Shown: in pieces, positions 33,508 to 42,103 of the stretch
Layout: every line of letters begins with the position of its first letter
Numbering within the stretch: the stretch's first letter is position 1
Position numbers and translations under genes: made by a program
Source: Clostridiales bacterium
Lineage (GTDB): Bacteria > Bacillota > Clostridia > Christensenellales > Borkfalkiaceae
Assembly (NCBI GenBank): GCA_015069425.1
Contig: SVIP01000001.1
Location: 310,001-374,000, forward strand
Direction: 5' to 3'
DNA: 64,000 bases
Notes under the pieces: model-generated
Databases searched by the model: none
What the model was told of the DNA's origin: nothing
Seen by the model: only the letters and a program-made list of their open reading frames with translations

Positions 33508-36500
33508 TTATTTTTTGATTTCGACAATGAAAGCCTTTTCTTCGTCACCGCATACAACAACCTTGATTTCGCCATTGTTGTAAACTTCAGTAAGTTCATG
33601 GTTTTCAGCATCAGCACATGCACCGTCAGCTATGTTATACTTAGCAACAAGTACGTATCTAGCATCATCGTTTGCACCGTCATTGTCCAAATCTTGACCA
33701 TTACCATTATAACACCATACAAATACGTAAACTACTTTTGCATCAAAGTCAACATAAGTTGCAAGTTTTGCAGGATTAAAATCATGATCACCAGTTATAG
33801 GCATTACAATTGAGTCAGTATGTACTTTTACATCAGCAGAATCAATAACACCATTAGCATTTACATCATGATAATATTCATAGGTATGAACACCAGCATA
33901 ACAACAAGTAGCTTCACGAGATTGAGCGTCAACTTTCTTAGCTAGTGCTACTGGCTTATAAGTACAAGGAGCATTTAATTCTGCATTACATACAGCTTTA
34001 TATACACCAGGATTTGAAACGTTATTTGCTACAGACATATTTGTAGTGAACTTCCAAGAAAGTTCGTGTCCAGTAGCTTTATCAGTAGCAGTTAGGATAT
34101 AAGTCTTACATGCAGTACAGTAAGTTTTAGTCCAACCATCTTCAGTACAAGTCTTGTGTTTTACATCAGTATTAGTTACATCATATTCATGGTGACCTTT
34201 TAAGTTAAATACAACTGTTACACCACAATCTTCACATTTGAATACAGCAAGTTTAGCTTCTGTACAGTTACCAGGTTTACCAATATTCCAAGTAATTTTA
34301 CCAGCATCAATTAAAGCTTCAATTTCAGGTGTTGACTCAGTATTAGCAGAGGTAATCGTATACTTCCAGTCACCTACTCTATGAGTACCAGTTGTATCTG
34401 AATATTCATAAGTCTTAGTAAATACTTTATCAAGAGTCCACTTAGAAGAATCATCTTCATCAAGAGCTGCTTGAACTTTATATTCATGCTTAAATTCAAA
34501 AGTATAAATCTTACCAGTTACACAACCAGTAGCGTCCGCAGTTGACTTAATCTTAGCTTCAAGGTTGATTTCCTTAGAAGTGGTTTCAGTACACTTGCAA
34601 ACAAACTTAACTATATCACCTGCGTCTGGATCAGCAATAAATGCGTTCCAAGAAGTTTCATCAGCAACAAATGTATGACCCTTTGCATCTACAGAATCGA
34701 TAACAACATCGTTTGTGCAAACAGAACATTTTTTAGTTGTAGTACCACGAACGTCGCATCCTGGAGCATTTACAGTAGGATCACCAGTAAGTTGATGTTC
34801 ACCTTTTAAGCTGATAACTATACTCTTGTTACAATCATCGCACTTGTAAACAGCATAAGCACTATGCATACAATCACCAGGATCACCGTTGTTCCAACTT
34901 AACTTATATTCGTCATTATCATCAAAGAAATCAGCTAATCTTGGATCAAAATCATAAGTTCTATTTCCGATAGCGCCTACAGTATCACTGAATGCATAGA
35001 ATTTAAATTCAGTTCCTCTTAATGAATGTTGTAATTCAGGGAAAACTTCGTGCTTATGTTCAATAACAACTTCTTTAGCAAGATCAACACCGTTTGTTAA
35101 GCCAGTAGTCTTATATGCTTCATATGCCTTAGATTGACAGTTTTCAGCTTCAACATCTTTTTCAGGAACACGAACAGCGTTTACAGTTTCTGTTCCTTTA
35201 CATACAGAACATTCAACGGTTATTGTTTGAGCACTGGCATTGAAAGACTTAAATCCCCAAACGTGACCAGTTGCTTTTTGATCATCTGCGGTATACCAAC
35301 CATTACATTCAGAACAGGTATATTTACCATCATCAGTACAAGTCTTTTTGGTTTCAACATAGTTGTGTTTGAAATTCAACTTGATAATTACAGTCTTACC
35401 ACATTCGTCATTACCACAAGTAAATACAGCAAAGTTTGCATCTTTACAGTTTGGCTCTTTATCTACGTTCCAAGCAATCGTTTCGTCAGCAAACAAAGCA
35501 TCTAATGCTTCTTGTCTTTCAACGGTATATTCTTCAGTTACAGGCGCCTTATCATCATAAGCTTTGAAACCTAAAGTATAAGTACCATTAGTAAGAACGT
35601 GTTCACCGGTAGCACCAGTTTCATTCTTCTTAATAACTGCAGATGATTCAGCGTAATTAACATCAACACCTTTCTTTAAGCCATTGTTGAAAGAATATTC
35701 ATATTCATCATAACCGCCATTTAAGCAGTCAGCCTTAACAGATTCAGCTTCACCAGCATCTTTAACGGCTTTAACAACAGTTGTTTCAGGGCAATCTTTA
35801 CACTTAAGAGTCACATTGAACTCTTTGCAACCAGCAGTTGCATAATCATCACTCGCATATTCAAAGCTATGACCTTTTGCTGGAGACGGATGAATTTCGC
35901 TAACATGTACACCACATTTTACACAAACATCAATAACTAAACTTTCTGCAGTACAAGGGTTGCTTTCAAAAACAGGAACCTCTTCCGTTTCTGCATGAGC
36001 CTTTAAATCAGCTTTACAAAGGTTACAAGTCTGTTCAGGACAAGCCTTCATTGCTATTTCTAATTCAGTTTGTGGATGATCTGTGATATCTTTGGTCTCT
36101 TCTTCAACGTAGAAACCAGCATCATTTTGTACCCATTCATACTTAACGTGATTATTAGAATTCTTTTCACCAACTACAACTTCGTAGCCATTGCACTTTG
36201 TACAGATATTCAAGAGAATTTGTTCTTGAGTACATGTTGCAGTACGTACTTCGTGCATCACGTAATCACAATCACATTCTGAATCAAAAGTGCCACCTTG
36301 GTCACCCTTGTCACCTTTAACTATACCAGCATTCTTTTCAGTTCCGTCGGTAAGTTTGATAACAAGCTCGCCATCTTCATTGATGTAAACGCTCTCAATA
36401 CTTACACCGTCTTTACCGTCTTTACCATTAGCACCATCTTTACCATCGGCGGCGCAACCGACCATACCAAATGCCAATGCGAAGGTACAGAAGACAACGG

Positions 36501-36546
36501 TAAGCAATACAAGAAGCTTCATCAAAAATGATTTTCTTTTTTGCAT
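33508..36546 (-). CDS. Large Cys-rich repeat lipoprotein with collagen-like stub and Ca-binding motifs
   Basis: A 1012-aa predicted surface lipoprotein. The start at 36546 has GGAGAAAAATAAT before it; an ATG 21 codons earlier would add a polar prefix. Residues 1-31 are a signal with lipobox MVGC (Cys31), followed by a short Gly-x-y stretch (DGKDGANGKDGKDG), common after the lipid anchor in Firmicute surface proteins. The body consists of about nine modules with paired CxxC (CTKCNGYE, CNLCKAD, CVKCGVH, CKDCPET, CSECNGWY, CDDCNKS, CEDCGVT and others), each usually preceded by a C-T or T-C turn and followed by a GH or H. Near the C-terminus DVNANGVIDSADV looks dockerin-like and DLDNDGANDD like a calcium-binding Asp-rich loop. 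It probably binds zinc and calcium; role unknown. Confidence 0.8.
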   Translation of the reverse strand: MQKRKSFLMKLLVLLTVVFCTFALAFGMVGCAADGKDGANGKDGKDGVSIESVYINEDGELVIKLTDGTEKNAGIVKGDKGDQGGTFDSECDCDYVMHEVRTATCTQEQILLNICTKCNGYEVVVGEKNSNNHVKYEWVQNDAGFYVEEETKDITDHPQTELEIAMKACPEQTCNLCKADLKAHAETEEVPVFESNPCTAESLVIDVCVKCGVHVSEIHPSPAKGHSFEYASDDYATAGCKEFNVTLKCKDCPETTVVKAVKDAGEAESVKADCLNGGYDEYEYSFNNGLKKGVDVNYAESSAVIKKNETGATGEHVLTNGTYTLGFKAYDDKAPVTEEYTVERQEALDALFADETIAWNVDKEPNCKDANFAVFTCGNDECGKTVIIKLNFKHNYVETKKTCTDDGKYTCSECNGWYTADDQKATGHVWGFKSFNASAQTITVECSVCKGTETVNAVRVPEKDVEAENCQSKAYEAYKTTGLTNGVDLAKEVVIEHKHEVFPELQHSLRGTEFKFYAFSDTVGAIGNRTYDFDPRLADFFDDNDEYKLSWNNGDPGDCMHSAYAVYKCDDCNKSIVISLKGEHQLTGDPTVNAPGCDVRGTTTKKCSVCTNDVVIDSVDAKGHTFVADETSWNAFIADPDAGDIVKFVCKCTETTSKEINLEAKIKSTADATGCVTGKIYTFEFKHEYKVQAALDEDDSSKWTLDKVFTKTYEYSDTTGTHRVGDWKYTITSANTESTPEIEALIDAGKITWNIGKPGNCTEAKLAVFKCEDCGVTVVFNLKGHHEYDVTNTDVKHKTCTEDGWTKTYCTACKTYILTATDKATGHELSWKFTTNMSVANNVSNPGVYKAVCNAELNAPCTYKPVALAKKVDAQSREATCCYAGVHTYEYYHDVNANGVIDSADVKVHTDSIVMPITGDHDFNPAKLATYVDFDAKVVYVFVWCYNGNGQDLDNDGANDDARYVLVAKYNIADGACADAENHELTEVYNNGEIKVVVCGDEEKAFIVEIKK

Positions 36547-36711
36547 ATTATTTTTCTCCTTTTTTATTTCGCAAATATTTTTTCGACAGTCTACTGTCAT
36601 CTTCGTCACACACCGCCCAATTGTTAAGCCCTAAAACCTACCAACAAACCGTATGTAGACAATATTTTTCGATAATGTTACAACCTGCTGCGCCACAAAG
36701 TCTACACCATC
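36547..36711 (-). promoter_or_regulatory. Structured 165-nt leader of the large lipoprotein gene
   Basis: From the expected start near 36711 to the ATG, the minus strand contains TGTAGAC paired with GTCTACA across about 45 bases and a second perfect hairpin GACAGT-AG-ACTGTC near the ribosome site. GC content is above the surroundings. It matches no riboswitch class I can recognise. The second hairpin could mask or present the ribosome site. Confidence 0.45.
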
Positions 36712-36717
36712 GTTAAT

Positions 36718-36746
36718 ATTTTAATACATTAATAAATAGATGTCAA
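36718..36746 (-). promoter_or_regulatory. Promoter of the large lipoprotein gene
   Basis: Minus strand TTGACA (36746-36741), 17-base spacer, TAAAAT (36723-36718). Confidence 0.75.
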
Positions 36747-36794
36747 GTGTTTTTTCATAAAAAATACTATTTTGTTAAGGTATTTTTTGGGAAA

Positions 36795-36974
36795 CAAAAA
36801 AAACACAACCTTATCAATTTAAGGTCTTGCTAAAAACTAATTATTCCCTATTTCCGCCACGCAATAAACACCCAAAGTTTTTGCGCTATTTCTTTTGATG
36901 TAATGCACACGGACTTTTTTCTGATAGTATACTTGGATTAATTTTTACCTTTTTTTGGCAAAATTCCAAGCCAT
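36795..36974 (-). ncRNA. Candidate small RNA of about 180 nt, class unknown
   Basis: A self-contained unit on the minus strand in a gene-free region. Its promoter is TTTACA (37010-37005), 18-base spacer, TATAAT (36986-36981). The RNA can fold into a hairpin closed by CTTGGA/TCCAAG with inner TTTTGCC/GGTAAAA, a second long hairpin closed by TCCG/CGGA and containing CGCAA/TTGCG, and ends with ACCTTA/TAAGGT (36825-36808) followed by TGTG and eight T. No open frame of note lies inside. It is upstream of, and separate from, the lipoprotein promoter. It could be a trans-acting small RNA or an attenuated leader. Confidence 0.5.
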
Positions 36975-37232
36975 CGACTATTATACTATATGCACCGAAA
37001 GTTTGTAAAGCGTTTAATTGAAAATTTTTTTATTTTTTCTTTAAGTTTTTTATCATTTTCAGCATTGAAATCATGTTTTCAACAATCGCTGCAAAGTTAT
37101 CAACAATTTGTTAAATATTTCCAAGCCGTTTTTCAAACCCCGAATTAAGCCCTCTCTCATGCGCGTATATATAATATATATAATGTTTATGACAAAGTCA
37201 ACTTTTTATTACTGAAATTTTTTATTTTTTCA

Positions 37233-37270
37233 AAAAGCAAGCGTAAAGAAAAATCTTTACGCTTGCTTTT
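37233..37270 (-). terminator. putP terminator
   Basis: AAAAGCAAGCGTAAAG (37233-37248) pairs perfectly with CTTTACGCTTGCTTTT (37255-37270). The stretch 37011-37232 upstream in coordinates is AT-rich and holds no recognisable gene. Confidence 0.85.
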
Positions 37271-37307
37271 ATAGTTAAATTATTTAATTCGATATTTTTA
37301 ATCTTAA

Positions 37308-38897
37308 TTAAATAGCGGTTTGCAATTCGCCCTTTTTAGCCTTGTCAAATTCGTCGGTTATTTCTTTATCTGGTTTTTTGCTAAGCAATGATGCTACCAC
37401 GATAGCGATGCTTGAAATTATAAACGCAGGGAGAAGTTCGTAAATACCAAATATAGAAATCGTTCCTGAAAGGAATTTGTTTAACACTAATTTCCATACG
37501 AATACGCTTACAGCACCTGCAACCATGCCTGCTATTGCGCCAGAACGTGTAGTTCTCTTCCAGAAGAGAGAGAATAGCATAATCGGTCCAAAAGTTGCAC
37601 CAAAACCAGCCCATGCAAACGATACTAAGTTAAAGATAACACTATTTTCGTTCCACGCGATAATAATACCTACCAATGCGATAACTACTAAGGTAATTCT
37701 TGAAAGCCACATAACTTGTTTATCGGTTGCCTTGTCCTTTTTAACAATCCCCTTATATATATTGACTGAAACTGAAGAAGATGCAATAAGGAGATACGAA
37801 TCTGACGAAGATATCGTAGCGGCGAGAATACCCGCCATAATAAGTCCTGCAACTATTAAGGGAAGATATTCGGTTGACATAACAATAATTATACTTTCGG
37901 CTTTTGAGGCGGTATTGAGTGATTCGCTTGCGGGGAAAAGCGTTCTTCCAATTATACCAATCATTACTGCTGCAGCTAAAGAAATTACGCACCAAACGGT
38001 AGCGATAATTCTTGAACGTTTAATTTCCGACGGCTTACGGATAGCCATAAAACGAAGAAGTACTTGCGGAACGCCAAAGTATCCAAGTCCCCAAGCAAGC
38101 ATAGACACCATGCTTAATACACTATAATTATTTGCAGACCCAAAAAGCGGAACACCTGCAATATTTTGTTGCACTTTGTTACCATCAACAATTGGATTAG
38201 CAATTTCACCAAGAGATAAGAAACCGTCAATGTTTTTAGCATTTTCCACGACTGCGCCAAAGCCACCAGCGTTTACTATGCCAACAACAATCATTGCAAC
38301 AAGTGCGAGTATCATTACTATTGCTTGCATGAAGTCTGACACACTTTCTGCCAAGAAACCACCAATAAGTGTATAAGCAACAACGAAGAGCGCACCTACT
38401 ATAAGTGTAGCGTGATAATCAAAACCAAAAAGAGTATTGAATAGTTTACCAACTGTTACAAAGCAACTTGACGCATATACCGTAAAGAATATAAGAATAA
38501 ATAATGCGGAAATCCCGAGCAAAATTTTCTTTTTTTCTTTAAATCTGTTAGAAATAAAGTCTGGGATTGTAATTGAATTACCCGCAATTTGCGAATAGTT
38601 ACGCAATCTCTTTGCTACAATAAGCCAGTTTACATACGTACCGATAGCAAGACCGAGAGCCGTCCAAAAAGCATCCGCAAGACCACACCAGTAAGCAACA
38701 CCAGGAAGCCCCATAAGTAGCCACCCACTCATGTCCGATGCCTCTGCACTCATTGCTGCTACCCATGGCCCTAAAGAACGTCCACCCAAAAAGTAGTTCT
38801 CAGAACTTTTTTGTGCTCTTTTATAAAAATAAACACCTATTCCTACAACGACGCACATATAGAGCACCATAATAATAAAAATTTCAGGATTGTCCAT
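37308..38897 (-). CDS. putP: Sodium/proline symporter
   Basis: Sodium:solute symporter family (SSS) carrier of 529 aa with about 13 membrane segments. Motifs include the TM1-2 region YFLGGRSLGPWVAAMSAEAS and DMSGWLLMGLPG, ITIPDFISNRF, GYFGVPQVLLRFMAIRKPSE and GILAATISSSDSYLLIASS, which match PutP closely; the Asp of DMSGW corresponds to the sodium-site aspartate of E. coli PutP. It imports proline with Na+, either as nutrient (Stickland acceptor) or osmolyte. It is monocistronic, with promoter TTGACT, 17-base spacer, TAAAAT (38957-38929). Related SSS carriers for pantothenate or other acids fit less well. Confidence 0.92.
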   Translation of the reverse strand: MDNPEIFIIMVLYMCVVVGIGVYFYKRAQKSSENYFLGGRSLGPWVAAMSAEASDMSGWLLMGLPGVAYWCGLADAFWTALGLAIGTYVNWLIVAKRLRNYSQIAGNSITIPDFISNRFKEKKKILLGISALFILIFFTVYASSCFVTVGKLFNTLFGFDYHATLIVGALFVVAYTLIGGFLAESVSDFMQAIVMILALVAMIVVGIVNAGGFGAVVENAKNIDGFLSLGEIANPIVDGNKVQQNIAGVPLFGSANNYSVLSMVSMLAWGLGYFGVPQVLLRFMAIRKPSEIKRSRIIATVWCVISLAAAVMIGIIGRTLFPASESLNTASKAESIIIVMSTEYLPLIVAGLIMAGILAATISSSDSYLLIASSSVSVNIYKGIVKKDKATDKQVMWLSRITLVVIALVGIIIAWNENSVIFNLVSFAWAGFGATFGPIMLFSLFWKRTTRSGAIAGMVAGAVSVFVWKLVLNKFLSGTISIFGIYELLPAFIISSIAIVVASLLSKKPDKEITDEFDKAKKGELQTAI

Positions 38898-38928
38898 ATC
38901 TTTCTCCTAAATTAGTAAAATAAGCATT

Positions 38929-38957
38929 ATTTTATCATAAATACTTACATAAGTCAA
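38929..38957 (-). promoter_or_regulatory. putP promoter
   Basis: Minus strand TTGACT (38957-38952), 17-base spacer, TAAAAT (38934-38929). Confidence 0.75.
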
Positions 38958-39014
38958 GCAATATTATTTGCTTGGTTCGGTACTACAAGAGTTCGCGTAA
39001 TAAATTACTCAAAT

Positions 39015-39051
39015 AAAAGGATAGAGTAGGCAATAACCTACTCTATCCTTT
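39015..39051 (-). terminator. Terminator of tRNA-Pro
   Basis: AAAAGGATAGAGTAGG (39015-39030) pairs with CCTACTCTATCCTTTT (39037-39052), starting right at the CCA end of the tRNA. Confidence 0.8.
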
Positions 39052-39127
39052 TGGTCGGAGTGACGTGATTTGAACACGCGACCTCTTGGTCCCGAACCAA
39101 GCGCGCTACCAACTGCGCTACACCCCG
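39052..39127 (-). tRNA. tRNA-Pro (anticodon CGG)
   Basis: Full cloverleaf on the minus strand: acceptor CGGGGTG/CACTCCG, D-arm with AGTTGGTAG, anticodon stem CTTGG/CCAAG with loop TTCGGGA (anticodon CGG, reads CCG), T-loop TTCAAAT, discriminator A and encoded CCA. Its first 19 bases recur 164 bp upstream (39273-39291). Confidence 0.95.
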
Positions 39128-39339
39128 TAATTTACTTTGCTTTTAATTTATATTTCATCTCGCTACCACATTCTAATGGTAGCACCCAAGGCGCTCCCGC
39201 CCTCGTGTCATAAGGACACTCGTGGGCTTTAGCTACAAACCGTCCACTGGACGCTTTGCTTAACGCGTCGCCCCAACTGCGCTACACCCCGTTATTTACT
39301 TTTTATCTAATCAATCTTTCATCTCGCTACTTAGCATTA
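39109..39339 (-). repeat. Duplicated tRNA-Pro 5' part and upstream flank
   Basis: The first 19 bases of the tRNA (39109-39127) are repeated exactly at 39273-39291, and the adjoining 45-50 bases of upstream flank (up to TTTCATCTCGCTAC) are repeated in diverged form at 39292-39339. Between the copies, 39176-39272 is GC-rich and hairpin-rich: CGTCCA/TGGACG, GTGTC/GACAC and GGCG/CGCC on the minus strand. The second copy lacks the rest of the tRNA and cannot function. No gene lies in 39128-39466. Confidence 0.75.
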
Positions 39340-39466
39340 GATATTATATATGTTTTACTTTAAAAATGCAAGGCTTTAAGCCGACTTTTTTAGCAAAAAT
39401 AATACCTAATTTTTAAAATTATTCCCTTTAGCGGTTTTATTCGCTAAAGGGAAGTACTATTTATAT

Positions 39467-40648
39467 TTAAATTCTGTTTACACCAGTCTTGATTGCGGCA
39501 TCTTTTACAGCTTTAGCAACAGTTGGCCCAACACGCTTATCAAAAGGCGTTGGTATAATATACTCCGATTTAAGTTCTTCGTCAGAAACTAACGAGGCTA
39601 TGGCTTTCGCTGCAGCAATCTTCATTTCTTCATTAATATCTGTCGCTCTGCAGTCAAGCGCACCGCGGAATATTCCAGGGAATGCTAAAACGTTGTTTAT
39701 TTGATTTGGGAAGTCACTTCTACCAGTACCTACAACTTTTGCGCCTGCCTCCAATGCTAAGTCTGGCATAATCTCCGGAACTGGGTTTGCCATTGCCATA
39801 ACGATGGCGTCTTTTTTCATGGTTTTAACCATTTCTTGAGTTAAAACTCCAGGTGAACTTACACCCACGAAAATGTCAGCATTAACAACGGCGTCTTTAA
39901 GTGAACCTTTTTTGTTAAGTTTATTGGTAAACTCTGCAATTTCTTCCTTTGCAGAATTCATTCCTTCAGGTCTTCCCTTGTATATAATTCCACGACTGTC
40001 ACACATAACGACGTCTTTTGCGCCCATAGATATCATAAGTTTTGCGATGGCCTCGCCCGCAGCTCCCGCACCACTAAATACAATGCTTACATCTTCCCAT
40101 TTCTTATTTACAAGCTTTAATGCATTTATACAAGCCGCAACACAAACTACAGCCGTTCCATGTTGATCGTCGTGGAAAATTGGAATATCAACTTCGGGAT
40201 CTTCTTTTAATCTTTTTTCAATCTCAAAACATCTAGGTGCTGAAATATCTTCTAAGTTTACACCACCAAAACTTCCCGCTAAAAGTTTAACAGTTTGAAC
40301 TATCTCGTCAACGTTTTTACTTCTAACACAAAGAGGAATAGCGTCAACGTTACCAAAACTCTTAAATAATACGCATTTACCCTCCATAACAGGCATACCC
40401 GCCTCAGGTCCAATATCTCCAAGCCCTAAAACAGCCGTACCGTCAGTTATTACCGCAACAGTGTTCCCCCTTGCCGTAAGTTCAAAAGACTTATTATAAT
40501 CTTTTTGTATTTCCAAACATGGTTGCGCCACCCCCGGAGTGTACGCCAATGACAGATCTTCTTTACTCTCTACCTTTACTTTGGAAACAACTTCAATTTT
40601 ACCTTTCCAAAGCCCATGCAATTTTAATGATTCTTTTGCGTAGTCCAT
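39467..40648 (-). CDS. NAD(P)-dependent malic enzyme
   Basis: Decarboxylates malate to pyruvate. The 393-aa length is that of the small bacterial malic enzymes. Motifs: AYTPGVAQPCLEI, the catalytic tyrosine in this block, VITDGTAVLGLGDIGPEAGMP, EDISAPRCFEIE with metal-binding carboxylates, HDDQHGTAVV, the Rossmann motif VFSGAGAAGEAIAKL and MANPVPEI. The start at 40648 suits both the ribosome site GGAG ten bases upstream and the usual MDYAKESL opening; an ATG three codons earlier lies too close to GGAG. Cofactor choice is not certain. A hairpin TTCCCTTTAGCG/CGCTAAAGGGAA at 39421-39452 may end the transcript. Confidence 0.95.
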   Translation of the reverse strand: MDYAKESLKLHGLWKGKIEVVSKVKVESKEDLSLAYTPGVAQPCLEIQKDYNKSFELTARGNTVAVITDGTAVLGLGDIGPEAGMPVMEGKCVLFKSFGNVDAIPLCVRSKNVDEIVQTVKLLAGSFGGVNLEDISAPRCFEIEKRLKEDPEVDIPIFHDDQHGTAVVCVAACINALKLVNKKWEDVSIVFSGAGAAGEAIAKLMISMGAKDVVMCDSRGIIYKGRPEGMNSAKEEIAEFTNKLNKKGSLKDAVVNADIFVGVSSPGVLTQEMVKTMKKDAIVMAMANPVPEIMPDLALEAGAKVVGTGRSDFPNQINNVLAFPGIFRGALDCRATDINEEMKIAAAKAIASLVSDEELKSEYIIPTPFDKRVGPTVAKAVKDAAIKTGVNRI

Positions 40649-40780
40649 TTTATTCATTCTCCATATATTTATTATCGCTTTTTTCTCAGCTACTTTTTAC
40701 ACTTATATTTTAACACAAACCCAAACCTTAAAGTTTATAAGTTTTAACACTAATTTTACACAAAAAGCCACTCTTTAATA

Positions 40781-42103
40781 CTATTTTATGAAAGCATTAT
40801 AAATAGCGTTTATACATTTTTCATAATCGCTGTTGTTTACACCGATAATAATATTAAGCTCGCTAGAACCTTGGTCAATCATTTTAATATTTATGTTTGC
40901 ATTTGCAAGTGCAGTAAACAATGTTGCAGCGGTACCCGTTCTTCTCGCCATGCCGTGTCCAACGGTTGCAATTAATGAAATGTTTTCAATAACGTGAACG
41001 TAATCAGGCTTAACGTTCTCTCTTATTTCGTTTACAAGATCAGTTAATACACCCTCTTTTAACTGACTACTTTCAACTACTACTGATAAAGTATCAATAC
41101 CAGATGGTAAATGTTCAACACAAATATCGTAATGCTCGACTACCGATAAAACACGACGAATAAATCCGACCTCTGAGTTCATCATTGATTTTTCAATCAA
41201 TAAAACGGTGAAATCTTTTTTTCCTGCAATACCAGTAATTACCGAGTCGTTAGCATCGGGCTTATATTGGTCGTTAGGAACAATCATAGTACCCTTATCT
41301 TCCGGCTTAAAGGTGTTTTTAATATTTATAGGAATTTTCTTTCTCATTACTGGTGCGATTGCCTCTGCGTGAAGCACTGATGCACCCATATAAGAAAGTT
41401 CACGAACTTCTTTATATGTAATTTGATTAATAACTTTTGGATTTTCAACCAATCTTGGATCACAAACTAAAAAGCCACTAACGTCAGTCCAGTTCTCGTA
41501 AAGATCTGCTTTAACACCGTGTGCTATAATTGAACCAGTGATGTCACTACCCCCACGAGAGAAAGTCATAATGTCGCCTTGGAAATTTTTGCCGTAAAAA
41601 CCAGGAATTACTGCTCTTTCTGAGTTTGCAAGCCTGCTTGAAACTTTATCATCCGTATAGTCAACGTTTAATTTACCGTGACTGTCAAAACGAATAATCT
41701 CTGCGGCATCAACAAATTCAACGCCCAAGAAAGCAGATACGACAATTGCACTCAAATATTCTCCACGAGATGCAGAAAAACCTGCACTTTTAATTTCGTT
41801 AATTTGATTTTCAGTTTGATCAAGAATACTTTCGATATCAAGGTCTATCCCCAAATCTTTAACAATTTCAACAAATCTCTCACGAATAATGGCAAAACTT
41901 TTCGCACAAGAACCGCACTCTACAACTTCATCATAACAACGATAAAGCGTATCAGTGATTTTAATATCGTTTTTAAAACGTTTACCTGGTGCAGAAACAA
42001 CTATAAACTTTCTGCTACTGTCAGAATCTATTATACTTTTTACTTGTCTAATTGCGTTTGCGTCCGCCATAGACGTTCCGCCGAATTTACATACCTTTAT
42101 CAT
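40781..42103 (-). CDS. lysC: Aspartate kinase
   Basis: Phosphorylates aspartate, the entry step to lysine, threonine and methionine. The 440-aa protein begins VCKFGGTSMAD (nucleotide binding), has SARGEYLSA and FSRGGSDITGSIIA in the kinase domain, and two ACT domains from about residue 295, including the allosteric block IATVGHGMARRTGTAATLFTA. The start overlaps the stop of the DUF1015 gene by four bases, so it is probably the last gene of the comEC-holA-cdaA operon. It is far from asd-dapA-dapB, and no lysine riboswitch precedes it, so feedback control is probably at the protein level. Confidence 0.95.
   Translation of the reverse strand: MIKVCKFGGTSMADANAIRQVKSIIDSDSSRKFIVVSAPGKRFKNDIKITDTLYRCYDEVVECGSCAKSFAIIRERFVEIVKDLGIDLDIESILDQTENQINEIKSAGFSASRGEYLSAIVVSAFLGVEFVDAAEIIRFDSHGKLNVDYTDDKVSSRLANSERAVIPGFYGKNFQGDIMTFSRGGSDITGSIIAHGVKADLYENWTDVSGFLVCDPRLVENPKVINQITYKEVRELSYMGASVLHAEAIAPVMRKKIPINIKNTFKPEDKGTMIVPNDQYKPDANDSVITGIAGKKDFTVLLIEKSMMNSEVGFIRRVLSVVEHYDICVEHLPSGIDTLSVVVESSQLKEGVLTDLVNEIRENVKPDYVHVIENISLIATVGHGMARRTGTAATLFTALANANINIKMIDQGSSELNIIIGVNNSDYEKCINAIYNAFIK

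Noticed and set aside
37477-38127. 216-codon plus-strand frame
   Set aside because: It lies opposite putP, whose membrane-protein codon pattern produces long antisense frames; no ribosome site or family resemblance.
39176-39272. A second, degenerate tRNA in the GC-rich stretch beside tRNA-Pro
   Set aside because: It has several hairpins, but no T-loop, no anticodon loop with flanking U and purine, and no acceptor pairing.
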